Shown here piece by piece: positions 52,210 to 62,945 of a stretch of DNA of 64,000 bases. Source of the stretch: Nemertoderma westbladi (taxonomy: Eukaryota > Xenacoelomorpha > Nemertodermatida > Nemertodermatidae); contig JAUCBJ010000267.1 in the NCBI GenBank assembly GCA_032718475.1, positions 45,664 through 109,663 on the forward strand. The letters run 5' to 3'. The stretch's first letter is position 1; every line of letters starts with the position of its first letter. Under the pieces are notes generated by a model. The model was not told the origin of the DNA and made no database searches. It saw nothing but the letters and a program-made list of their open reading frames with translations. The position numbers and the translations under genes are program-made.

Positions 52210-54666
52210 GGATTACTGTAGTGACAGGGTCGGGTATGTTGGCGATCAGGTTTCATTGACATACTGTAGTGACAGGGTCGGGGATGTTGGCGATCAGGTT
52301 TCATTGACATACTGTATTGACAGGGTCGGGGATGTTGGCGATCAGGTTTCATTGAGATACTGTAGTGTATTGACAGGGTCGGGGATGTTGGCGATCAGGT
52401 TTCATTGACATACTGTAGTGTAGTGACAGGGTCGGGGATGTTGGCGATCAGGTTTCATTGACATACTGTAGTGACAGGGTCGGGGATGTTGGCGATCAGG
52501 TTTCATTGACATACTGTAGTGACAGGGTCGGGGATGTTGGCGATCAGGTTTCATTGACATAGTGCAGTGACAGGGTCGGGGATGTTGGCGACCAGGTTTC
52601 ATTGACATACTGTAGTGACAGGGTCGGGGATGTCGGCGATCAGGTTTCATTGACATATGTAGTGACACGGTCGGGGATGTTGGCGATCAGGTTTTATTGA
52701 CATACTGTAGTGCAGTGTGACAGGGTCGGGGATGTTGGCGGCCAGGTTTTATTGACTACTGTAGTGCAGTGTGACAGGGTCGGGGATGTTGGCGATCAGG
52801 TTTCATTGACATACTGTAGTGACAGGGTCGGGGATGTTGGCGATAAGGTTTTATTGACATACTGTAGTGACAGGGTCGGGGATGTTGGCGATCGGGTTTC
52901 ATTTACATACTGTAGTTGACAGGGTCGGGGATGTTGGCGATCAGGTTTCATTGACATACTGTAGTGGCAGGGTCGGGGATGTTGGCGATCAGGTTTCATT
53001 GACATACTGTAGTGACAGGGTCGGGGATGTTGCCGATCGGGTTTCATTGACATACTGTAGTTGACAGGGTCGGGGATGTTGGCGATTAGGTTTCATTGAC
53101 ATACTGTAGTGACAGGGTCGGGGATGTTGGCGATCAGGTTTCATTGACATACTGTAGTGACAGGGTCGGTGATGTTGGCGATCAGGTTTCATTGACATAC
53201 TGTAGTGACAGGGTCGTTGATGTTGGCGATCAGGTTTCATTGACATACTGTAGTGACAGAGTCGGGGATGTTGGCGATCAGGTTTCATTGACATACTGTA
53301 GTGACAGGGTCGGGGATGTTGGCGATCAGGTTTCATTGACATACTGTAGTGACAGGGTCAAGATTGTTGGCGATCGGGTTTCATTGACATACTGTAGTTG
53401 ACAGGGTCGGGGATGTTGGCGATTAGGTTTCATTGACATACTGTAGTGACAGGGTCGGGGATGTTGGCGATCACCTTTCATTGATATACTGTAGTGACAG
53501 GGTCGGGGATGTTGGCGATCAGGTTTCATTGACTACTGTAGTGCAGTGACAGGGTCGGGGATGTTGGCGATCAGGTTTCATTGACATACTGTAGTGACAG
53601 GGTCGGGGATGTTGGCGATCAGGTTTCATTGACTACTGTAGTGCAGTGACAGGGTCGGGGATGTTGGCGATTAGGTTTCATTGACATACTGTAGTGACAG
53701 GGTCGGGGATGTTGGCGATCAGGTTTCATTGACTACTGTAGTGCAGTGACAGGGTCGGGGATGTTGGCGATCAGGTTTCATTGACATACTGTAGTGACAG
53801 GGTCGGGGATGTTGGCGATCAGGTTTCATTGACTACTGTAGTGCAGTGACAGGGTCGGGGATGTTGGCGATCAGGTTTCATTGACATACTGTAGCGACAG
53901 TCGGGGATATTGGCGATCAGTTTTCATTGACATACTGTAGTGACAGGGTCGGGGATGTTTGCGATCAGGTTTCATTGACTACTGTAGTGCAGTGACAGGG
54001 TCGGGGATGTTGGCAATCAGGTTTCATTTACTACTGTAGTGCAGTGACAGGGTCGGGGATGTTGGTGACCAGGTTTCATTGACATACTGTAGTGACAGGG
54101 TCGGGGATGTTGGCGATCAGGTTTCATTGACATACTGTAGTGACAGGGTCGGGGATGTTGGCGATCAGGTTTATTGACATACTGTAGTGACAGTTGGGGA
54201 TGTTGGCGATCAGGTTTCATTGACATACTGTAGTAACGGTCGGGGATGTTGGCGATCAGGTTTCATTGACATAGTGCAGTGACAGTGTCGGGGATGTTAG
54301 CGATCGGGTTTCATTGACATACTGTAGTGACAGGGTCGGGGATGTTAGCGATCGGGTTTCATTGACATACTGTAGTGACAGGGTCGGGGATGTTGGCAAT
54401 CAGGTTTCATTGACTTACTGTAGTGACAGGGTCGGGGATGTTGGCGATCAGGTTTCATTGACATACTGTAGTGACAGGGTCGGGGATGTTGGCGATCGGG
54501 TTTCATTGACATACTGTAGTGACAGGGTCGGGGATGTTAGCGATCGGGTTTCATTGACATACTGTAGTGACAGGGTTGGGGATGTTGGCAATCAGGTTTC
54601 ATTGACTTACTGTAGTGACAGGGTCGGGGATGTTAGCGATCGGGTTTCATTGACATACTGTAGTGA
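52210..54666. repeat. 48-bp satellite array, block 4
   Basis: About 51 copies of the same family with the same rare variant units in the same order as block 2 (for example the GGCGGCC unit at about 52738). The last units, from about 54280, contain GATGTTAGCGATCGGG, a variant not seen in the other blocks. It ends in unique sequence at 54667, the right border of the satellite domain. Confidence 0.96.
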
Positions 54667-56389
54667 TAGTGAAAAGTGCCGCTTTTTTCCTACCGTGCTG
54701 TAAGACTTGACTGAGGAGACCCTATCAGCATCGGGCTGGTAGGCTGTAGACCTGTTAACGTTTCCTAAATGGATGCGTTTACATACCATTTTATTATACT
54801 ATTGACTGAGTCCCAGATGTTGTTAATCATGTGGAGTAATTGGCCATTAGAGTTACAGAATCCGAGAAGTAGGCATACTATCATGCCCCTTCGCGATATT
54901 ATGAACTAACGATAATTATATTTTGAAATACAGTTAACTCGGTGGGATAAATATTTCTCTATTTGACGCAGCACCGCCGCGGCCGCTATGAGGGAGGTGA
55001 ATACCGCGGCCGCTCCTAAAGCCGCAGGCCATCGCTAACTATATAGGTTAACTTGGGATTCTGGGGGACTTTTCGATGAAGGAACTGACCAAATTTTTTT
55101 ATTTTCTCACCAGGGGAGCGGCTCGGAATTCTAAGATATTAGCAACTCTAACATTATTAAATCTAACCCTTCGACGGACACGGCGGACAAAAAACCGTCA
55201 TTTTTTCGACAATTTTAATATTTTTTTGAAAGGCGCTCTACAGAGGCTCAAAAAAACCCTAGGTTATTGCTTAGCCGACGCCGGGATACGATAGAAGGGA
55301 TTAATTAGTGAATTCGTTTTTTTTTTTCAAAAAAGATTACCACGCCTTTTTTCCGAAAATGTCCGTCAAAGTTGAAAAAACGGACAAAATGACTTTGCGG
55401 GATCCGCTATAACTCTGCTAATATTAATCGTACGGGGACGAAAGTAACGCGGTTGGAAAGGGGAACAGTGGTACTACCTTCGTATCGAATGGGGGTAAGA
55501 TATTTATTAAAATTTCGGGTGGAAAAAGGGGCTTTAAATTTGTACGTTTTTGTCCGTCTTTTTTGGAAAACTTATTTCCGAAATGTTTAATTCGACAACG
55601 CGGGTAGGAATCCACTAATTCTTTTATGAAACTCGTAGAAGACCATTGGGGCTACGTTCCTATCGAATGGGGGTACAAAAAATATGTCGGCAATAGGGGC
55701 CAAAAAGGGCCAGAATTTGTAAAGTAGTTTTTATCGAATAATTTATTATTTTTAACTTTAGTTGGTTAAGGTACATTCTATACAGTCAATATCCATACGG
55801 GGAATTCAAATATGCTATCGGTTTTGCTCCAAGGATGATATTAAAAAAATGAGGGCCAAAATTATAATTTCGCGCTTCAAACTTGCTTCGCGGGAAATCG
55901 TCTAGCTCGAAAACTACTTAACTTACGGGAGATTTGTTTACACAGACTTATAGTGCGTTAAATTATCTATCTAACAGCGTTAATCACAGCGCCGGAGGTA
56001 TTATAAAACTGGAGCGGCAGGCGATCGTGTGAAATATAATATTTATAAAAAGGGACGAAAATTTTTTTTTTTAACAAATCGCTATTCCATTATAATTTAG
56101 CGTATTGCGCCAAAATTACCTGTAAAAAGTATCAAATTAACTCCGCTATGTTTTATCTTAACATATATAATTAAAATTACGAATTTTCAGGGTCGAAAAA
56201 TATCGCGTTATTTTGGCCTTTTTTTTAATTTTTTTGGGGCCAAAAATAACCCCTTCTCAAAAGATTAAGAAAATAATTACGGCAAAGAATATACCAATTT
56301 TATTGAATTTGGACCACCAGAACCGAAGTTAGAGCGATTTTAGTGAAAAAAAAAAATAATTTTTTTTGCAAAAAAATTAAGAATGGTCA

Positions 56390-56462
56390 GGTCAATATTG
56401 GATTTCGAACCCGCGAACTTAGGTTTCATTAACGTGATTGATAACCACTAGACTATGTGACC
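56390..56462 (-). tRNA. tRNA-like sequence, probably a pseudogene or SINE head
   Basis: 73 nt. On the minus strand it has an A-box-like TAGTCTAGTGGT and a B-box-like GGTTCGAAATCC at tRNA-like spacing, with GGTCA at the 5' end pairing with TGACC at the 3' end. The acceptor stem pairs only in part, the B box has one extra base, the T stem is poor, and I could not build a standard anticodon arm. No amino-acid identity can be given. Confidence 0.35.
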
Positions 56463-57318
56463 AAGAGAATTTGAAATTTTCGAGTGACTATTTTTAAACA
56501 TTAATAACTTCGGTTCTACAGGGCCGTTTAATCTGAAACTTTTTTCATTGGATAGAGGATAGATTGTAGTGTGTGAAATAGGATACAACTTGGGAAAAGA
56601 CGCATGTGCACTTAGTGCAAAATGCACTTAAATAGTGAACATTTTTTCGATATTTCAAACACTGTTATTTCCAGTTCTATTCATCGTAGAATGTTATTTT
56701 TTGGATTAAAATGTAGTTTGGAATGATTTCTAACTATAATCGTAACATTTGTTTAACTTTTTATGTCTATAAAGTGACTTAAAAATGTCCATGAATATGG
56801 TCCAAAATCGCAAATCCAGATTTATTAAATTTGATTTTTGACACTTTTAGCGACTGACACTTGATCATACACCATCGTAGATCGGTAGAGGATAAACATA
56901 AGTTTGTTAAATAAGAGCCACCATTACGATCTGCTAAAGTGCATTTGTACAAATAAGTGTGCAAAAGTGCAAATTTTTTAATAAGGTCAAATTATATAGT
57001 ATTGGGTTCTTTTCTTTGCAGATACTTTATTTTCATATTAATATGTTGTTTGAACCTTACTGAGGGCATTAGGGGATATGCGTACAAATAACCGGCCCTT
57101 ATGAGGCTTCGATTGGGTAAATTAATAAAACATAAGGTTGTATAGTATAATATTCTAAAAACCAGTGTGATATTAAATGCACTTTAAATAATAAATAGAA
57201 ATCAAATAACAATTGGACCACACAATTAAAAACTCGCACAATTTTGTACTTATTATATCGCTTCAAATTAATTCAACAGTGGATATTTGTGGGAAGGGGG
57301 AAGTTACAGTGTGCATTC

Positions 57319-57367
57319 GGGGGAAGTTTGGTGAACTGCATTTATGCAGTGAATCCAAACTTCCCCC
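57319..57367. other. Strong imperfect hairpin
   Basis: GGGGGAAGTTTGG pairs with CCAAACTTCCCCC (13 bp perfect), then a small asymmetric bulge, then CTGCAT/ATGCAG around a TT loop. A partial copy GGGGGAAGTT precedes it at 57296. It is too short for a typical animal pre-miRNA. It may be a short inverted-repeat element or a folded regulatory RNA. Confidence 0.5.
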
Positions 57368-59231
57368 TTTGATATATCATATACTTAAGACATGCTAGGG
57401 TGAAGGGGAAATATTTGTTACTGTCACACTTTGCTTCCATTTATCCTATCCTTTATTATTACCCCAGTCAGATAAGAGATAATAAATCAGTAAAAACTAA
57501 ACTAAACTGTCTTTCATGCAAACAAATTTCTAACTAAAGACGGGTGAATGACCATGACCATGGAAATAATTTTAAATATAATTGTATATCAACTATTTGG
57601 GGAGGCTTCCAAGTTAAACCCGAAAACAATTATTTTGTTACATATATAGTAAATAACGTTGTATGTTCTTCTTCCTCTCATAATAAAATATAAATGAAAT
57701 ATCTCAGATAGCTATGCCCTGTAACATTTCACAACCAAAATATTTAAGTGTGAAAAGTGTAGGCCTACCACACTCCGCCCAAACAACCGCAAACGCATAG
57801 CCAACAAATTTAACAAAAGGTTACATACATGTTGGGTTCATGACGAGATGAGTGAAAATTGATCGCGTAATATAAAGTAAAAAATTAAGAGACGGGCTGG
57901 CTCCCCTCCACTTTCTTACCCAATGGATATGTTGTTGTAATAATCTAATATTGGGGCGGCTTTCTCTCGTTTGACTGAAATAATAACTATGGGGAACTTC
58001 AATTCGAGACAATGGAGAAATGGCAGAGGGCGAACCCTCACCAATGAATTAGCAATCATTCTACCTACAATGCCATGCCATATCTCCATAAACCACAAAA
58101 ATGTTTTGCCTTTGTTTCCTAACATGACTCATGTTACAGTGTTAGTTGTCTTAATATTGTACCAGCTGTTTGGTACAAAGCTAGCTTAGTAACCCAGGAC
58201 CAGCAAACCACAACTCCTGCGATTCGCTAGTTCGCAACAGTTTTTATCGGTGATCACATTCCTATTTGGCAAATGAACAAACCACCAGATGGTTTTGGGT
58301 ATATCAAGCAAAGTTTACTATTATGTTGGAATATCGTTTTGAATAATGTTTCCGCTTAACTTATACTGTCCGACTAAACAGCACATGGTGTATTTATGAT
58401 AATCATTTTGCAGCAACTTGAAATATACTTTAGTCTTATCAACATTATTATTTCCTCCCCCTATTTAATAAATTGATAGTCGGGAGATTGACTTCATAAT
58501 ATAATGTATAATAGATGCAGGAACCATTGTAAAATATCTGACCAATAGAGAAAGCGAAATTAAGAGTAAAATGAGACTAAATTATTAGAAAACTAACTTT
58601 ATATAATAAATTTAATTCTTTAATTTATTACTTGCATCATAGTGTTGTTTACAATAGTTTATATATTTAATTTATGCAAGGGCAAGGAATATAAAGCAGC
58701 TTTTTATCCTTAATGTTTGTTTAATGGAAGATGTTAAGTAAATTAAATTTAACTTTATCTGAAATATTCGTATATATTGAATCTTTACTTCACTAAATCA
58801 GTGTGCTTTATATTTTTACCAACGGAATTAATAAGGTTTCGATCAAGGTAATTCTAACAATCAATGTGTATGTTTGTGCGGAATTTAAATGTTGCACAGT
58901 GAATTTCAATTTCAATTTCAATCTATTCCTTAATTTTATTTTTTAGAGGAAAAGCTACGCAAATAATACATTATTTCGAGCAACATTTAAACTGTAACCC
59001 GTTCTATTTACTCTCGAGTATTGTTTTTGGTTTAATAACGTGTCCCTTTCCCTTAATCAACATTGTTTATTAGCCATGACGCGATTTGTGTCCATAGATC
59101 ACGAAGCGACCCCCCCCCCCCCCCCAATGTCTCAACTTTTTTTGTAAGCTACGTTAAATTATTAATCCTACTCAGCAGCTCAGTTATATTTCGTAACTTT
59201 CGTAACTATTATTGATTAAATATCAGTCGCT

Positions 59232-59372
59232 ATGTTGGCGGCCGCGTATTCCCAGCAAGTAGAAAACGAGCCGGTAGAACCAAAGAACCCCGGCCGAGGA
59301 GGGAGATTGGCTTCGAGAGTCAACCCGAGACATTGTATCACAAAGGGTGGAATCTTGCAGGTCCTACAAGTA
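59232..59372 (+). CDS. Candidate first coding exon of a host gene (47 codons)
   Basis: ATG at 59232 in a locally CpG-rich stretch within AT-rich DNA, encoding a Pro/Gly/Arg-rich peptide ending ITKGGILQVLQV. It runs in phase 0 to a consensus splice donor, GTA|GTAAGTAT at 59373. The frame stays open only to 59417. I do not recognise the protein and no further exon is seen in the window. The composition, the donor and the way the adjacent minisatellite copies this junction make a real exon plausible, but not proven. Confidence 0.4.
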
Positions 59373-59431
59373 GTAAGTATATTATTAATTATTATTTTTA
59401 GTTATATTACTACATAATAAATCATAATATA

Positions 59432-61078
59432 GCTGTAGGGGTGGGTGGGGCAGGTCCTACAATCAGTAAGTGTCGCTGTAGGGGTGCGTGGTGGGTGGGG
59501 CAGGTCCTACAAGCAGTAAGTTTAGTTGTAGGGGTGCGTGGTGGGTGGGGTAGGTCCTACAAGCAGTAAGTGTCGCTGTAGGGGTGCGTTGTGGGTGGGC
59601 AGATCCTACAAGCAGTTAAGTGTAGCTGTAGGGGTGCGTGGTAGGTGAGGTAGGTCCTACAAGCAGTAAGTGTAGTTGTAGGGGTGCGTGGTGGGTGGGG
59701 CAGGTCCTACAAGCAGTAAGTGTAGCTGTAGAGGTGCGTGGTGGGTGGGGCAGGTCCTACAAGCAGTAAGTGTAGCTGTAGAGGTGCGTGGTGGGTGGGG
59801 TAGGTCCTACAAGCAGTAAGTGTAGCTGTAGGGGTGCGTGGTGGGTGGGGCAGGTCCTACAAGCAGTTAGTGTAGCTGTAGGGGTGCGTGGTGGGTGGGG
59901 CAGGTCCTACAAGCAGTTAGTGTAGCTGTAGGGGTGCGTGGTGGGTGGGGCAGGTCCTACAAGCAGTTAGTGTAGTTGTAGGGGTGCGTGGTGGGTGGGG
60001 CAGGTCCTACAAGCAGTAAGTGTAGCTGTAGGGGTGCGTGGTGGGTGGGGTAGGTCCTACAAGCAGTTAGTGTAGCTGTAGGGGTGCGTGGTGGGTGGGG
60101 TAGGTCCTACAAGCAGTTAGTGTAGCTGTAGGGGTGCGTGGTGGGTGGGGCAGGTCCTACAAGCAGTTAGTGTAGTTGTAGGGGTGCGTGGTGGGTGGGG
60201 TAGGTACTACAAGCAGTAAGTGTAGCTGTAGGGGTGCGTGGTGGGTGGGGCAGGTCCTACAAGCAGTTAGTGTAGTTGTAGGGGTGCGTGGTGGGTGGGG
60301 TAGGTCCTACAAGCAGTAAGTGTAGCTGTAGGGGTGCGTGGTGGGTGGGGCAGGTGATACAAGCAGTAAGTGCAGCTGTAGGGGTGCGTGGTGGGTGGGG
60401 TAGGTCCTACAAGCAGTAAGTGTAGCTTTAGGGGTGCGTGGTGGGTGGGGTAGGTCCTACAAGCAGTAAGTGTAGCTGTAGGGGTGCGTGTTGGGTGGGG
60501 CAGGTCCTACAAGCAGTAAGTGTAGCTGTAGGGTTTGGTGTGGGTGGGATAGGTCCTCCAAGCAGTAAGTGTAGCAGCAGGGGTTCGTGGTGGGAGGGGA
60601 AGGTCCTACAAGCAGTAAGTGTCGCTGTAGGGGTGCGTGGTGGGTGGGGCAGGTCCTACAAGCAGTAAGTGTCGCTGTAGGGGTGCGTGGTGGGTGGGAC
60701 AGGTCCTCCAAGCAGTAAGTGTAGCAGCAGGGGTTCGTGGTGGGAGGGGCAGGTCCTACAAGCAGTAAGTGTCGCTGTAGGGGTGCGTGGTAGGTGAGGC
60801 AGGTCCTACAAGCAGTAAGTGTAGTTGTAGGGGTGCGTGGTGGGTGGGGCAGGTCCTACAAGCAGTAAGTGTAGCTGTAGGGTTTGGTGTGGGTGGGATA
60901 GGTCCTCCAAGCAGTAAGTGTAGCAGCAGGGGTTCGTGGTGGGAGGGGAAGGTCCTACAAGCAGTAAGTGTCGCTGTAGGGGTGCGTGGTGGGTGGGGCA
61001 GGTCCTACAAGCAGTAAGTGTAGCTGTAGGGTTTGGTGTGGGTGGGACAGGTCCTCCAAGCAGTAAGTGTAGCAGCAG
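59432..61078 (+). repeat. 50-bp minisatellite containing splice-donor-like units
   Basis: About 33 head-to-tail copies of a 50-bp unit that includes GGGGTGCGTGGTGGGTGGGG and CAG, GTCCTACAAGCA, GTAAGT. Later copies vary (GTTTGGTG, AGCAGCAGGGG). The CAG-GTCCTACAAG core followed by a GTAAGT matches the end of the candidate exon at 59358-59378. Open frames on both strands here (for example 60438-60668) are repeat artefacts. Confidence 0.93.
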
Positions 61079-61712
61079 GTGTACACGAATCCGGTTGTTG
61101 AATTATCAATCTCTATTCATAATAAGGAAATTTGCGGCGCATTGAATTTAAGAACCACCTTAATGGCCCTTTACTTATACACTGAACGGTAAACGGTAAC
61201 CATGGCTACAGTTTTATCTGTGTTAGGCTTCATAATGAACAGTTAACTACAATGTCAGCTTACTGTTGTTGGTTCTATTTGCACAGTGCGATTCCTCGCC
61301 CTGTGATTGGTTAAATGCTTAAATTGGATTCATTATTGGTTTACCAGTATTTAAAGCTGAGTTTATATAACATAATTGTTGTAGATGATTTTAGGACTAA
61401 CGGTATATTATTTAGTTCCCAGGCAAGTACCACTCCTCAAAGTGGCTACTATTTCTTACCAGTTTATTTATGACGGTTTATCTATCAATATTGCAACTAC
61501 TGTAACATTAAAATATACACTTTTATTGTTCTAAGCATTATTAACTCTTGTTTTATTGGTACTAACTGAAACTGCGTATAAAGACAATGTATCCACTAAC
61601 GAACTAATCCCCTGCATAAGTTGACACTTCCCGCAACACTTAGTAAAGGAGCCCGGATTACACCCGGAATTGTGTATAGTAAGAAATAGTTGAATGCGGA
61701 TAAGTGTTCAAT
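61079..61712. other. Unique intergenic or intronic sequence
   Basis: AT-rich, no open frame or recognisable repeat. If the exon at 59232 is real, this could be part of its first intron. Confidence 0.5.
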
Positions 61713-62101
61713 TTTCTCAGCGCTGTTTCTCAACGCTGTTTCTCAACGTTGTTTCTCATCGCTGTTTCTCAACGCTGTTTCTCAACGCTGTTTCTCATCG
61801 CTGTTTCTCAACGCTGTTTCTCAACGCTGTTTCTCAACGCTGTTTCTCAACGCTGTTTATCATCGCTGTTTCTCATCGCTGTTTCTCATCGCTGTTTCTC
61901 AACGCTGTTTCTCAACGCTGTTTCTCATCGCTGTTTCTCAACGCTGTTTCTCAATGCTGTTTCTCAACGCTGTTTCTCATCGCTGTTTCTCATCGCTGTT
62001 TCTCAACGCTGTTTCTCAACGCTGTTTCTCAACGCTGTTTCTCAACGCTTTTTCTCAACGCTGTTTCTCAACGCTTTTTCTCAACGCTGTTTCTCAACGC
62101 T
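61713..62101 (+). repeat. 13-bp minisatellite
   Basis: About 30 copies of CTCAACGCTGTTT with variants CTCATCGCTGTTT and CTCAACGCTTTTT. Thirteen is not a multiple of three and the unit has no stop in this direction, so all three frames read the same 13-residue cycle. The three overlapping long frames here are artefacts. Confidence 0.95.
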
Positions 62102-62945
62102 TAACTCTTCCACAAACTCGTTCTGTTTCGAAAGTCATCTACAAACTGAGACGAAAAGGAAACTGGCTAAGTATCACCTTATGCTATTGATTGTGGTGCA
62201 ATCGGTACTGTAGGCTGTATTTTTGCTTCATTTTCCTAGCCTCTCAAGCGTTTAGTCCTACCTTCTCCTTCCTTGTTCGGTGGTCCCAAATCACTACGAA
62301 CCGGTCTCGGGGACCGGAGATCTGATTGGGCTAGGACTCCTTTTGGGCCAGATTGGTCTGCAAGAGGATATTACATTCCACGCGATCGCCGGAGGGTAAG
62401 AAGGTACCGCTACGATTATCCTGATTTACTACGTGTTTACTAGTAAACCAGGCCCCTTTTAGGACCGGGGTCAGGTCTGAATCCCGTAAAGTATAATTTG
62501 CAACTTTTTATGATCTTAATTTTCTTTTTGAAAGTTAGGTATATAATTTATATTCTGACTCTTTTTCTATTGTAGGAGGCACCACCGACAACAATAGATT
62601 AGTTTTAAAGCTAATGCTATATTTCCGTTTCTATATAATATTACACACATTGTATAGCTAAGTCTAGGCAACATTCAGGTTTAGCTAGCCAGACAATTTA
62701 TTATCTAAATATTGTCTCTAATCCCCCTATTGATAGCATAAGTGATATGCATTTGTGGCGTATCACTAACAAATTTATTACATTTAATTAAATATAAAGT
62801 TATTTTTTCAGATTGCCAGTCAAGAGGGTAACTTAAGTTTATACAAATAAATACTTTAAAAAAAATCCGTGTAAAAATCTGAAAAATTTAATTAAATTAA
62901 TTAATTTTGGCAGACCTGCGAAATATTTATAATCGCTAACAAATA
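62102..62945. other. Sequence upstream of the third Gag-like frame
   Basis: No gene seen. It includes a short GC hairpin CCGGTC...GACCGG at about 62301-62317 and a CTATTGT...ACAATAG inverted pair at about 62568-62598. By analogy with A to C it may be the leader of another retroelement, but no LTR pair can be tested because the partner would lie outside the window. Confidence 0.4.

Larger units (their letters stand above)
54667..59231. other. AT-rich intergenic sequence
   Basis: No gene could be supported over 4.5 kb. Items seen: a GC-rich patch with two GCGGCCGC (NotI) sites at about 54975-55015; repeated GTCCGTC/GACGGAC pieces and two ATCGAATGGGGGTA motifs (about 55484 and 55664), suggesting an unidentified degraded repeat; a tRNA-like sequence (56390-56462); clusters of AAGTGCA/TGCACTT around 56600-56990; a strong hairpin (57319-57367); a (TTTCAA)3 tract near 58907; and a run of 16 C at 59110-59125. 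Confidence 0.6.

Noticed and set aside
59110-59125. Run of 16 C as a regulatory element
   Set aside because: A simple homopolymer that may also be a sequencing artefact; no further support.
60438-61145. Gly/Val/Ser-rich and reverse Pro/Thr-rich frames
   Set aside because: Products of the 50-bp minisatellite.
61690-62213. Three overlapping long frames with the same peptide repeat
   Set aside because: The consequence of a 13-bp repeat without stops in this direction.
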